Source: Carallia brachiata
Lineage: Eukaryota; Streptophyta; Magnoliopsida; Malpighiales; Rhizophoraceae
Direction: 5' to 3'
DNA length: 64,000 nt
Assembly: GCA_021464245.1 (NCBI GenBank)
Contig: JADCRB010000153.1
Span: 558,001-622,000, forward strand
In this document: in pieces, positions 24,021-34,889 of the stretch
How the letters are laid out: every line of letters begins with the position of its first letter
Numbering within the stretch: the stretch's first letter is position 1
The notes under the pieces: generated by a model
Database searches by the model: none
Told to the model about the DNA's origin: nothing
What the model saw: the letters and a program-made list of their open reading frames with translations, nothing else
Made by a program: the position numbers and the translations under genes

Positions 24021-24531
24021 TATTCCAGAAAAACTTCGTGAGCCCTCATAATTGAAAACGCGGTAGTCATAATTGAAAACGCGGTAAATACGTAAAAAAA
24101 AAAGTATTAAATTTAAAAAATAAATAAATAAATAAATTATTAAATATTATTAAATTAATTATATATTTTTATATATTTTATTATAAATAATATCTACATA
24201 ATTTTACTCTAAATATTATCAGTCATTATGTTCTGTATAACAAATAACAAAAACTTTCAGGGACCCATTTCTGTTTCCTTTGCTTATAGCTGACGAAATA
24301 GCTTGTCCAACTGGTAGTGCCAAAAACTTTGAGTGTAGGATATTGCATGTTTCGCACCACTCTTAATGTGTTGTTATATAGTGATACTCGTTCAATATGT
24401 ATGGTTGCTTTGAAATTCAGCTTCTTTTTTTGAGTTCTTCTTCTTGTTGCCTTGCCTTTTGTCAAGTTAATTTTCTTTGTCAGGTTAGGTAGGATGCGGA
24501 TTTAGTTGTGAATGCCTAGCTCTAATGCGGG

Positions 24532-24539
24532 TATAAATT
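24532..24539 (+). promoter_or_regulatory. TATA box of SBH copy 4
   Basis: TATAAATTGGGAG in the context CCTAGCTCTAATGCGGG, 77 bases before the ATG. It is nearly identical to the block before copies 3 and 6. Confidence 0.65.
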
Positions 24540-24608
24540 GGGAGATTTCGAGACGCAATCCATACTTTCTTTTCAGGGAAGGGGACGCTTTTGTGAATTG
24601 GATCCACA

Positions 24609-25678
24609 ATGGTGTTCTGGGAAGGTTACGTGAGCGATGAGACGATGGGCATATTTGCACCCATTATAGTGTGTTGGCTGTACGCTGGGTTCCATCAGCT
24701 GTTGCCACCGCTGGATAATTACCGGTTGCACACTAGAGATGAAGAAAAGAAGAACTTGGTTCCACTGTCAGAAGTGATCAAAGGTGTTTTGCTTCAACAG
24801 CTCGTTCAGGCGATAATCGCTCATGCCGTTTTCTCAGTCAGTTTTGTGAATCCCCTCTTATTTCAGTCATAATTTCTAATTCTACGCAAATAATTTTTTT
24901 TTAGCATACAGCTTGAACAAACGAACGGGTGCTATTTTATAGTTATAATTTTGAAACGACTGGAAATCATTAAGAGAAAATAATGGCATAAGAAATTTCA
25001 ATATTTGATTGGTGTTTTGAATTAGATAAGATTAATAAAAATTTTATCGAGTTTATTATATTTAAAATATTAATAAAAAAATTAAAATTTTGCACATATA
25101 TTAGTGCGCGAAGTTAATTTACTAAGTTTTTGCAGTTAACTTCAACGACAGAGACATCTGAAATCACAATCCATCCATCAATTCCTGTCCAAATCTTGCA
25201 AGTCGCTATTGCAATGTTTGTGCTTGACATGTGGAATTACTTTGTCCACCGCTACATGCACCAGAACAAGTTCTTATACCGTCACATCCACTCACGACAC
25301 CACAGACTAATTGTGCCTTATGCAATTGGAGCTTTTTACAGTCATCCGCTTGAGGGTCTCGTGCAGGACACTTTGGGTGGCGCCATCTCTTTCCTCGTCT
25401 CCGGAATGACCCCTCGTACCGGAGTATTTTTCTTTAGCTTTGCTGTCGTTAAAGCTATGGACGATCATTGTGGACTTTGGTTGCCCGGCAATCTCTTTCA
25501 CATGTTTTTCGAGAACAACTCTGCTTATCATGACATTCATCATCAACTGAAAGGCGCAAAATACAACTATTCTCAGCCGTTCTTCCCCGTATGGGATAAA
25601 CTTCTAGGGACCCATATGCCTTATGTTCTTGTAAAGCGACCTGAAGGTGGTTACGAGGTGAGGATGGGGAAAGACTAG
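24609..25678 (+). CDS. SBH: SBH copy 4: sphinganine C4-hydroxylase, intact
   Basis: Exons 24609-24836 (donor TCA|GTCAGT) and 25136-25678 (acceptor TTTTTGCAG) give 256 aa. Histidine boxes HRYMH, HIHSRHH and HDIHH are intact, as is MDDHCG. It is closest to pseudogenes 3 and 6: all three have LDMWNYFVH or its traces, SRHH instead of SQHH, GAFYSHPLEG and MTPRTGVFF. It is therefore the only intact member of that subfamily in the window. Compared with copy 2 it has one residue fewer in exon 1 (RDEEKKN against RKEEEEKN) and a much shorter intron (299 bases). By family it hydroxylates long-chain bases at C4 in the ER membrane. Confidence 0.92.
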
Positions 25679-26810
25679 CTAGGCTACAAGCTGCCCGTTT
25701 TGCTGATGCTTATGATCATCGTCTTTCTTTCTTTCTTTCTTTTTTAGTCTTTTTTTTTTTCAAGAATTGTTAATAAAAACTAAAGAGAGAAAAATATAAA
25801 TGCTATATTACAGTGGTAAATTAATATTGTCAGGAGCACCAACAGTTACTGCAGTGGTTATAACTGTGGTGGTCGGAGGTTTGATATAATAAATTTAAGG
25901 ATCCAATTCTAAAATTATCTCTTATTTTTTATCTATATTTATCATTAGATTATCAATTTAAATAAATTAAAAAAATAATATTATTACACGTATTATTTTT
26001 ACTCTTCTCATCTTCTACTTTGTCTAAATGAAAAAAATTTTAATTTTTTTTTGTCATATTACTCTGTCCAAACACAAGAAGACACCCACATAGCGGATCC
26101 TATGTGTATCTTCTCTCTTCAATTTTAATTACTCTCCTTTTTTTTTTTTTTTTGACTCATTTTACTTTCACTAACTTTGTTAACCAAGTAAAGCGTTAGT
26201 ATCCAAAACAAATTTGTATTTATTTTCGTTATAATACTCACACTCAATTGCCGAACAAGCGGAAGGTCAATAAGTCATAATTTCATGCTTTATAGTAAAT
26301 CAGTTTCAAGAATTTTCGACTTTTGAAAAATGTGTTTATTTTGTGTTAATTTCCAAAAAACTAATTATTTTACTTTGAGTAAAATTTAAACAAAATGTAA
26401 AAGGAGAACTATTAAGTCTGGAATTTTAATTTATTATAATTTTCATTAATGGATTAGTTTTCTTTTCGTAGTTTCTGCTATACGTTAAGATTTCATTTAT
26501 TTATTGGTTTAAATAATATGCAGTAGTAAAGGTTCGCCAATTATTATAAGATATATGGGATACACTTCTTAATTTCATTAGGGTATGTATGCAGGATCCG
26601 TGCTTAATTTTTTGTCTGAATATTCCGTGAATTACAATGAAAATTTTATTTTTCATAACTACATTAATATTTTTTTACAATAAAAAATGATAAAAAATAT
26701 ATTTTTTTTCATTCTACATTTTATCTTTGTAGTTGTAATCAATTCTAAATATATTGTATTACGGATACTTTTTTGATAGTTTTCCCTTCTCACGTATACT
26801 TTTTCTCACT
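25679..26810. other. 3' flank of SBH copy 4 and spacer
   Basis: It includes a probable 3' UTR with TTTCTTTC repeats and TTAATAAAAACTAAAGAGAG, shared with copies 3 and 6. The rest is AT-rich. Around 26635-26760 a foldback of TAAAAAATAT-type sequence is flanked by GAATTACAATGA and TTGTAATCAATTC. No gene is recognised. Confidence 0.45.
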
Positions 26811-26814
26811 TTGG

Positions 26815-26903
26815 TATTCTCAGCCCTTCTTCTCCGTTGTAAGGACCCATATGCCTTATGTCCTTGTAAAGCAACCTGAAGGTAGTTACGAGATAGATTT
26901 TTA
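26815..26903 (+). pseudogene. SBH exon-2 3'-end relic (block A)
   Basis: TTCTCAGCCCTTCTTCTCCG, then ACCCATATGCCTTATG and TCCTTGTAAAGCAACCTGAAGG, match the SBH C-terminal codons SQPFFS...[16 protein letters not shown]. The DKLLG codons are deleted. The counterpart is at 42616-42733 in block B, so the relic predates the block duplication. Confidence 0.8.
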
Positions 26904-28149
26904 AATTGATTCATAATTTTTTTATAAGTATAACTTATTTATAATTTTAAACCATGTAATGAGTGAGGTCAATTTAATATAAATAAATAAATAAATATGT
27001 GATGTAAAATTGTTAATAAATTTTACTCAAAAAAAAAAAAAAAGTGAAATTGACAACACCAAAAATGGTGAGAGGCTAGGCTGCCAATTGCGGCCCGTTT
27101 CGCCTTCATGGACGAGGCCATTCGCGCCCCCCTTGTTAGCTGAATTGTTCAGCAGGCAACGACATTACTTTTTATTTAAGGAATTTCTTAATTTGGGTCG
27201 CCTTTTACCTAAGTTAATTTTTTGACATAAGCTAAAATAAAAAACTTTAAGTAGAACTGAATTGAAATGAAAGAATAATGAAAAATTGTTCATTGTGACC
27301 CGTTGAAATATTAGAAACAATTTCTTTGTAAAAACAAAGAAAAAATTACTTATATTAATCATTTCATAGATTTTACAAATATGAGAATTTCCTACACTGA
27401 GTTGTTATTTTCTATAAAAATACTAAACATAGTAAACGCTCAAAATCCAAGCCAACATTAATTTTCTTTTCCTTGACACACTCGCCTTTGCTTAACAGGA
27501 AGAAGCTCAGAGTTAGAATTTATGGTCGAGTGCTTATTGTCGGCCATTAGAATGCACACATGCCCAGTATCTTAAAACTTACAACCGATTCCAATGATTT
27601 GCCCTTTACGAGTTAAACTGTCGGAGAGGTTATCATCAATTTCGTCATTTACATAAACGAGTGACTATAACATTTAATTTTCAATCTCGTTTAATAAAAA
27701 AGTTAATCATAAATAAGAGCATATTCGACTCATTTAGTTAAAACTTGTTTAAGTACATAATAGAGTAGAATAAACTTGTTTTAGTACATAATATTTTAGA
27801 ATCTCAGAGCGCTTGTGTTTTGCGAATGTTCCAGGCAGCAAAATCGGCTATGTTTGTGTGTTGCACTTTAAGATACTCAAATATTTGGTATACATATTTC
27901 CTACATTAAGTAGTATACACTTATAACACAATAATTTTTTTGATTTTTTTTATTTCAAATAACATTTTTTTTAAACAAATCTTATATCAAGGTTACAGTT
28001 TAGATTTTAGGGTAGCGTTTATTTAAATTTAAATTTAAAATTTTTTAATGAGAAATAAAAAATGTTAAAATATTGCTTCAGTACATCAAGGCAGCAAGCT
28101 CGGTGGTGTACGTCGAAGGATCTTTAAGATAATAAGACCTTCACCTCCA

Positions 28150-28181
<32 letters not shown>

Positions 28182-29409
28182 GGATCTAGAATGACAGCAT
28201 TGGCCTAATTAAATATGAACCTAGAAAAATATGTTTTTTTCCTTATCCAAATGTCAAGTAGCGGGTGCAAATCCAATTGAAAATATCATAATATCTGCTT
28301 CCCGGGTGTTTTTATTTATTTAATTATTTTTTTTGGGATAATTCTTACTTTCTGTCGTAACGAATAAAATAAGATTATGAAGAATAAACGTGACATGTGG
28401 GTCCAGTTAAAGCAATATTTTTTAAAAGAATTTCATTATATGACTAAAATAAAAAATTATTTAAATAATATTTAAATTATGATAATAAGTATATTTTATT
28501 TAATCACAATAAAAAAATATAAATAAAAAATAATGATATTTTTTATTATATTTTTTATCATTATAATTATACAAAATACATTTATTATTACTATTTAAAT
28601 ACTGTCGAAATAATTTTTATTTAGACATAAACTTTATCCCTTTACAGAAAGTCGGTACAACAAGAAAAAATAATACTCTCAACACCAGATAGTGCCGCGC
28701 AAACAAAATGCAGCTAGGTACCACCAACAAACAGCCAAGCCAACGGCGGACCGAAAGACAAGTGGCCTTTTCCCTCATTGCCTTTCCGTTCGGTTTTGAA
28801 GGGAAGCCCGAGAATTGGGTTTTAAGATTCCTTAACTGAACATCCGCCTGTTGCCATGCCGAGAGCTTTCTTGGGTTTATATATATATATTCAGAGAAGT
28901 GACTATTAGTTTTTTTTGTTGGTTATAAAACATTATATTTGATTGGCTATGTTCACTGTCGATTTTTGAAGAGGCTTAGGAATACTAATTGGTGCTGTTA
29001 CCAGCTGTAAGTTTTGTTGTGGGCGTCTTTGTTTTTTTTTTTTTTTCTCTATTGATTTTTGTTGAGGCTTAGCAGTACTTTTTAGTGCTGTTTGTAGAGA
29101 TCTTATTGCAGATGTCTTTTTTTTTTCTCGGAATTTTATGAAAAAAATACTTCAACTACTGTTTAAAAAAAAAGCATCCTTTTGCAATCGAATAATACGG
29201 CCGGCTTGCTCTGTAATTCAGCATCAATTTTGTAATTCATCTTTTTGTTGCCGTTTATCCTTTCATTTTCCTTTTTCAGATTATGAATGGTGCGGATTCA
29301 CTTATTGTATATTGATGCTCTAATGTGGTTATAAAATGGGACATTAATTTTGAGATGCAATTCGTACAATTTTTTTGGGGCTCTTGGTAATTGTATCAAA
29401 GAAAAAAAA
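26904..29409. other. Block A spacer with (CT)n microsatellite
   Basis: No gene is recognised. It contains segments conserved with block B: around 27485-27700 (AGAAGCTCAGAGTTA...ACGAGTTAAACTG) and around 28080-28330. A (CT)14-like microsatellite lies at about 28150-28178; block B has only a few CT units at the same place (44407). About 28680-28860 is also shared with 44830-45010. These conserved spacers look like degraded SBH upstream DNA, since 29320-29370 still carries CTCTAATGTGGTTATAAAATGGGAC, a decayed promoter block. Confidence 0.45.
28427..28650. mobile_element. AT-rich foldback MITE present only in block A
   Basis: TATGACTAAAATAAAAAATTATTTAAATAATATTTAAATTATGATAATAAGT on the left pairs with ACTTATTATTACTATTTAAATACTGTCGAAATAATTTTTATTTAGACATA-like sequence on the right. 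Block B runs straight through (AAGCAATATTTTACAAAAAG near 44670) without it. Confidence 0.55.
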
Positions 29410-29418
29410 ATGGTGTTC
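29410..29418 (+). pseudogene. Nine-base stub of an SBH exon 1 at a deletion junction
   Basis: ATGGTGTTC, preceded by a decayed SBH leader (GAGATGCAATTCGTAC), is the start of SBH exon 1 but then jumps to GCTTTGTTGGTAACTAG. In block B that sequence lies about 1.26 kb further on (47651), behind a fuller exon-1 relic (46385-46700). Block A has therefore lost the intervening DNA. Confidence 0.6.
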
Positions 29419-30057
29419 GCTTTGTTGGTAACTAGCCACCACAAGATATCCGAAGAAGACAACCAAAAGCTTGTTATTTTAAGGGCAAAGAAATTGATTT
29501 CTGTTAAATAAAATATCGAATTCAAATCTTATATTTAAAAAAAATGAGTATTAGAAGAGTTTTGCCCCTTTAATGGGTTCACCCGATTTTAATCAGATTA
29601 ATTAGGGTCTAATAGACTTCTGAATACTGGAGTTTCAGACAAAAAAAAAAAAAAATCCGAAGAAGACAAAACATTTTTTTTAAAAAAACCTAGAAAAATA
29701 AAAACATATTTAAAACAAGTGTACAAAACGAGAACGAAAAACAAATGTGTTTGCCGAGTTTCTCGTAAAGTTTTCGATCTTTCACATGTAATAATAAGTC
29801 GGCTCCCTACAAAATAGTTCGTTGAGAAAATTCCGAAGATGAAAAAAACGAGTGTAACTAACAGACAAAGAACCGAATTCGACCAAAAACAGACAGCCGG
29901 CCGGCCACAATCAACGCAACTAAGTCGACCCAAAGAAAATTTCCACACGGGGAGCTTTAGATATCTTTCATGAATAAGTAAAGCAATACATGAATGATCT
30001 TGTCGAAAAAAACAATGCCTGTTTTTTTTCCAGCCTATGTGATTACCTTAATGTTGC
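29419..30057. other. Spacer upstream of SBH copy 5
   Basis: Shares CTAGCCACCACAAGATATCCGAAGAAG with block B (47665), then AT-rich and mixed DNA. A minus-strand open frame at 29598-29948 has no family features or splice context and is not called. Confidence 0.4.
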
Positions 30058-30065
30058 TATAAATT
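30058..30065 (+). promoter_or_regulatory. TATA box of SBH copy 5
   Basis: TATAAATTAGGAG, 89 bases before the ATG, in a context shared with copy 7 (GATTACCTTAATG) and distinct from the CTCTAATGCGGG context of copies 2, 3, 4 and 6. Confidence 0.6.
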
Positions 30066-30146
30066 AGGAGACCTTGAACAGCAATATTGAAACTCAGAAT
30101 AAGCTAATCCATTCATCTTCTGGGGTTGTTGTAAATTCAATCGGCC

Positions 30147-32265
30147 ATGGTGTTCTGGGAAGGCTACGTGAGTGATGAAGTAATGGGGACATTTGCTCCC
30201 ATCGCGGTTTATTGGCTGTATGCCGGGTTCTATCAGCTGTTGCCGCGGCTTGATAATTACCGGCTGCATAGTAGAAAAGAAGAGGAAGAGAAAAACTTGG
30301 TTCCACTGTCAAAAGTGGTTCGAGGTGTTTTGCTTCAACAGCTCGTTCAAGCAGCTGTTAGCATTGTCCTGGTCTGTTTAGCAATCCCATTCCATTTCTT
30401 TATGTTTGCTTGCTTTTGTTATAGATCTAAATGACGAGTTAGAGTTAAAAAGAAAGAAAGCCAAAATCTTTCCTGAAAAGGAGAGGTAGTTGCAAAGCAA
30501 TATATGAATGAAAAAAAAAAAAAAAAATCCTAACTCAATGTTTTTAGGTAAGAATGATACCAAAAGTTCATGAAATGTTGCTTACTCCAATCCGTCTACA
30601 TGAACAGTAGTATTAGAGCCCAATAGACAACCATACACACCAGTAGAAGGATTAATGTTGAGAGCACCGAATATAATATGATTGATTGATACTTGCGACT
30701 TAACTCTCAGGTTTAGAGTTCGAATTTTTAAACTTGATATTCATTCTCTTCTTCCTTTATTGTTGAGTTACGATAAACAAAAAAAAGAAGTATTAATATT
30801 GAGTGGTGTCCAAAGGACTGACTTTATTATTCGAAATAATTTTATGCAGGGATGGATTCAAAGTTTTTTTTTCAGGAGGCGAATTTAATATGTAAAAATA
30901 CGATAATAATGACTAATATTTATAATAAAAACAAAAAATCATATTAATTATTATGAATAATAAATATTATATCTTGTAAATTCTAATCTTTTAAGTTTTT
31001 TTATTTTTTATATAATCAAATACATTTTTTCTACATAAGTAATCACTTAATTATTTAATCATTTATCTCTTATGTGGTTGTTTAATAAATTTTTTATGAT
31101 ATTTGTTGTAAAAAAATATTACTATAAATTTTATAACTGATGAAATTGATGTCAATTTTATAAATAAATACATATTTGGATATACAATATATTTTTAAAT
31201 ATTTTTTTCTTTTTATGAACAATCATTGTTAATAATTTCTTTCATTAAAAAGTAAAGTATTTTTGAAAAATATTTTTAAATATTTTTTTCTTTTTATGAA
31301 CAATCATTGTTAATAATTTCTTTCATTAAAAAGTAAAGTATTTTTGAAAAAGTGTTAATATAAATATAAAAAAGCTATTGAAACAATTTTAAAAATTGAT
31401 AAAAATAATTTTAACAACTACATTATCAATATGTTTACGGAGAAATAAAAAAAATTACAGGCTTCTTTTAGAAAATAAAAGAAGAAAAAACAAGAAAGTA
31501 GCATAGATGAAAGGAAAAAAGGAAAAAGAAGGAAAAAAATACATTGAAAGTGCGCCTGCAGCATCTCAAAGCTGCGACATCGAGGAGGGAGAGCCAAAAA
31601 CCGCTAACCGCTACGCCTAGGCCTGATGCATGGGAACAAAGTTACCTATAATTATACATTACTTAACATTGTTACGAGATTATGATCCATATATACTCTC
31701 TAACTTCTTTTTGTTTTTGCAGTTGACTTTGACCTCAAATCAATCTGAAATCCGGACCCAGCCACACACTGCCGTCCAAATTTTGCAATTTATTGTCGCG
31801 ATGTTCGTCATGGACACGTGGCAATACTTTATGCACCGATACATGCACGAGAACAAATTTTTGTACCGCCATATCCACTCCTACCATCACAGACTAGTTG
31901 TGCCTCATCCAATAGGAGCCATTTACAACCATCCGATAGAAGGTCTCACACTTGACACCGCAGGTGGCGCCATTTCTTTCCTTATCTCAGGAATGACGGC
32001 CCGTACGGGAGTGATTTTCTTCTGCTTTGCTGTAATTAAAGGTGTTGACGACCATTGTGGACTTATGTTGCCAGGCAATATCTTCCACATATTCTTCCTA
32101 AACAACACTGCTTACCATGATATCCATCATCAACTCACAGGCACAAAGTACAACTACTCTCAGCCTTTCTTCATCACATGGGATAAAATTCTGGGCACCC
32201 ATATGCCTTATGACCTGGTAAAGCGACCTGAAGGTGGGTATGAGGCAAGGGTAATAAAAGAGTAG
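30147..32265 (+). CDS. SBH: SBH copy 5: sphinganine C4-hydroxylase, intact, variant donor site
   Basis: Exons 30147-30371 and 31723-32265 give 255 aa. Boxes HRYMH, HIHSYHH and HDIHH and VDDHCG are present. It forms a subfamily with copy 7: both carry SYHHRLVVPHPIGAIYNHPIEG, LMLPGNIF and FITWDKILGTHMPYDL, and both lack two residues at the end of exon 1. Splicing deserves attention: the donor reads CTG|GTCTGT, where every other copy with a surviving donor has GTCAGT, so the +4 A is lost. A failure to splice would read on to a stop at 30432-30434. The 1.35-kb intron carries a hAT-like element (30847-31625). By family it is an ER long-chain-base C4 hydroxylase. Confidence 0.88.
30847..31625 (-). 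mobile_element. Non-autonomous hAT-like element in the intron of SBH copy 5
   Basis: It starts CAGGGATGGATTCAAAG and ends GCCTAGGCCTG. The interior matches, in reverse orientation, the element at 45264-46071 (for example TGATAATGTAGTTGTTAAAATTATTTT there, reverse complemented here near 31390-31420). The copy 7 intron lacks it: the sequence around GAAATAATT...GATTATGAT is continuous there. An internal tandem duplication of about 81 bases lies at 31190-31350. The CAGG...CCTG ends fit hAT elements, but the flanking 8-mers do not match each other. Confidence 0.6.
31190..31350. repeat. 81-bp tandem duplication inside the hAT-like element
   Basis: Two near-perfect copies of a unit containing TTTATGAACAATCATTGTTA and TTCATTAAAAAGTAAAGTA lie head to tail. 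The related element at 45264-46071 has one copy, so the duplication is private to this insertion. Confidence 0.8.
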
Positions 32266-33073
32266 TGTTGTGAAATTTTCTAATATTTCTTCATTTTTAG
32301 TTGGGGCCATTCATGCGGTGTTTGGAATTGGAGTCAAGTTGTTTCTTTGAAATTGTCTGCTTCATCTTTTATTTTTTTCACTTTTATTTTTTTATTATTT
32401 CGTAGAAGTGTGAAATTTGTGAAAATAAAAAGAGTTATATTTATTTAAGCAAAGAAAAGTTACAAGAAACAATAAGTAACTATAGTTGTGTATGATATCA
32501 AGTTGATAAGGCGCTTGAACTTCGTGCTAAAGATATCAAATTTGAGCACCGCGAAGCACAATATCATTTGAGTTAAAACCTTTAGTTGCAGCTAAATCTA
32601 GGCCTCTCCAATGCAATCTCTACGCAACCATTTAGTAACAAAACGAAACTAAAGTCAGACAATAAGATTAATTGACTAGTAATTTTTTGCTTCATTAAAC
32701 CATCCGCCATAAAATTATAGCTTCTGATTATATGCTAAAATTTTCAAGTATTACACAGATTAGAAAATTACAAACTTTTGAACAGAATTGTTTCAATTCC
32801 CATGAGCTTTTCTCCTCCTTTTTTAACCACGTGAGCTTGATACTTGGAATTTATTCTAGTATAAAAGGCAGGTGCCCAAAATTTCAATTGACTTGAGAAT
32901 AAAACTATGTTAGAGTTACATTTTAAGCATTCAAATCAACACCGTCTCTATTTTCCCTTTTACACACTCGCCTTTGTTGAACGTTTGGAAGCTCAAAGAG
33001 TTATGATTTAAACAGTTAGAGCAGTTACCAAATTATAAGAGACTTTCAGCATCTCTGGGTAAACGAATCACTG
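32266..33073. other. Spacer between SBH copy 5 and PPR-A (convergent 3' ends)
   Basis: The start is the copy 5 3' UTR (TTGGGGCCATTCATGCGGTG, also after copy 7). The end would be the 3' UTR of the minus-strand PPR gene. Between 32490 and 32620 a stretch (TTGATAAGGCGCTTGAACTTCG) could be a diverged tRNA-like repeat, but the evidence is weak. Confidence 0.45.
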
Positions 33074-34822
33074 TCACCAGTAATCTCTGCAAGAACAAGA
33101 ACCTTCTTTAAACCTGTGAAATCGCACACGATCCCTAATAATAATTTCGCGGTCATATATCTTTGATATAAGCTTCATCACAATATGGCAATCTCCACAT
33201 ATTCTTAGGTTCTTAATCACTTGAATTGGTGTCTCCCGATCACTTGTACTAATTAAACCAAATGCCACAGCCAACTTCTCACTGTGATGATATAAAACAT
33301 TCTCCTTCTCCTCTTCCCCTATATCATGCAGGACGAAACACGTCTCAGCAACATATCCGAATTCCTTGATCCTAAATCTAATTTCATCCAGTTTGGCATA
33401 TATCTCCCTCCAAAGTTCATCACGCTTATCACCGTTGTAAAACTTGTGGATTTCACCATTTCCTTCAATGTAGCTAATCCCAGGCTCCTTCTTCACATCA
33501 CTGTTCTTCATGGCCTTCCTTATTTTCCCCACATCATCCCACCTCGAATGCGCTGCATAAACATTGGATAACAAAATGAAGTCACCATCATGATTAGAAC
33601 CCATCTCCAAAAGCTTTCGCGATACGATCTCTGCCATTTCCACATTGCGATAAGTCCTACATGCACCAAGCAAAGTCTGCCAAAGAACCACATCAGACAC
33701 CATTGGAGAAGAACTTATAACGTCATAAGCCTGCTGAAGACGCCCGGCTCGGCCTAACAAATCAACCAGAGTTCCATAGTGCTTAACATTGGGCGCCACC
33801 CCGTGTCTCTCCATCGTGTTGAACAACCCGAACCCTTCCTCCACTAAGCCCCCATGGTTACATGCGCATAGCACCCCCAGATAGGATACGGCATCAGGGC
33901 TCACCCCAGCTCGACCCATTTGGTCGAAAAGCTCAATGGCTTTATACCCATCACCGTGCATTGCAAATCCCATTATCATTGTATTCCAAGTAATAACATT
34001 CTTCCCACAACTCATACTCTCAAAAACCAAATATGCCTTCTCCAAAAATCCACATTTGGCATACATATCGATGACCGCATTACAAACTACGACATTCATA
34101 TCTAGCTTCTCTTCCATTATGTACCCATGAATCTTTTTGCCTTCTTTAAAAGCACCCAGTTGAGAGCACGCGGAGAGAGCACCAAGAACTGTGATGTCAT
34201 TGGGCTTGAACCCCTCAATCTCCATCCTCTTAAACAAAGCCAAAGCCTCGTTAGGCTTACTCCCATGACCGAACCCGGAAATCAAAGCATTCCACAACGC
34301 AACATCTCTCTTGAGCAATTCATCAAACAGCTTCTCTGCAGCATCCAAATCCCCAACTTTCGCATACAAATCCAACAAAGTAGTGCCCAGCAAAGCATCA
34401 GCTGCGAACCCTTTAAGCACCACATGGGAATGCAGCTGCAGGGACTCGGAACGAGCCAACGCACGCGCGCACGCTTTCAAAACAAAGGAGCACGTGAGCG
34501 CGTCGATCCTACAGGAACCACGGCGCAGCATGTTTCTGTACCAGAAAAAGGCGTCGGCAGGGCAAGGGCTGCGGATGAGACCGCGGACGATGGCGTTCCA
34601 GTCATTAGTGGAAGGCGTCCGAATTTGACGGAAGCAGCGGATGGCGAGGGACAGGTCGCCGAGGGGCGAGAGGGCGTAGAGCTCGAGAAGCCGTGAGCGG
34701 GAAGGGCAGATGGGGAATTGGAATTGGCCGGTGGTCACCAGGTGGGCTTGAAGTTGGTTCATGTGGGTAAGGCGGGTGCATTTTGGTAGCAACGAGTCTA
34801 GCAGCAAGTTTGCCCATGGCAT
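33074..34822 (-). CDS. PPR-DYW protein, block A copy (PLS-class pentatricopeptide protein)
   Basis: Intronless, 582 aa, starting MPWANLLLDSLLPKC. An upstream in-frame extension to 34993 is low-complexity and ignored. Degenerate 35-residue PPR motifs run from about residue 60 to 420 (for example NDWNAIVRGL, VALWNALISGFG, VVVCNAVIDMYAKCG, VITWNTMIMGFAMHG, HYGTLVDLLGRAGR). E and E+ regions follow, and a complete C-terminal DYW domain. Deaminase signatures are HSE (513-515), CGDCH (542-546), and the end HRFKEGSCSCRDYW with its CxC. DYW proteins bind organellar transcripts and catalyse C-to-U editing. The target organelle is not evident. It differs from the block B copy at 19 of 582 residues. The single-exon structure is normal for this family. 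The Arabidopsis counterpart may be At1g34160, but I cannot confirm this. Confidence 0.93.
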   Translation of the reverse strand: MPWANLLLDSLLPKCTRLTHMNQLQAHLVTTGQFQFPICPSRSRLLELYALSPLGDLSLAIRCFRQIRTPSTNDWNAIVRGLIRSPCPADAFFWYRNMLRRGSCRIDALTCSFVLKACARALARSESLQLHSHVVLKGFAADALLGTTLLDLYAKVGDLDAAEKLFDELLKRDVALWNALISGFGHGSKPNEALALFKRMEIEGFKPNDITVLGALSACSQLGAFKEGKKIHGYIMEEKLDMNVVVCNAVIDMYAKCGFLEKAYLVFESMSCGKNVITWNTMIMGFAMHGDGYKAIELFDQMGRAGVSPDAVSYLGVLCACNHGGLVEEGFGLFNTMERHGVAPNVKHYGTLVDLLGRAGRLQQAYDVISSSPMVSDVVLWQTLLGACRTYRNVEMAEIVSRKLLEMGSNHDGDFILLSNVYAAHSRWDDVGKIRKAMKNSDVKKEPGISYIEGNGEIHKFYNGDKRDELWREIYAKLDEIRFRIKEFGYVAETCFVLHDIGEEEKENVLYHHSEKLAVAFGLISTSDRETPIQVIKNLRICGDCHIVMKLISKIYDREIIIRDRVRFHRFKEGSCSCRDYW

Positions 34823-34889
34823 TGATTCATTTGATTTGATGGCTGGCTGGCTGGCTGCGACGATGAAGCGATATGTCACTTTTTTTTTT

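Noticed and set aside
29598..29948. 116-aa minus-strand frame
   Set aside because: Phe/Ser/Leu-rich with poly-Phe from A tracts; no counterpart open in block B and no splice context.
31630..32265. 211-aa frame starting inside the intron of SBH copy 5 (and similarly 48793-49440 for copy 7)
   Set aside because: The first residues are intron sequence; the TTTTTGCAG acceptor and homology start at 31723 and 48889.
34127..34696. Long plus-strand open frame inside PPR-A (189 aa), with a similar 220-aa frame at 51759-52421 in PPR-B
   Set aside because: Antisense shadow of a GC-richer coding region. The PPR frame on the minus strand explains the composition, and the antisense proteins show no family motif.
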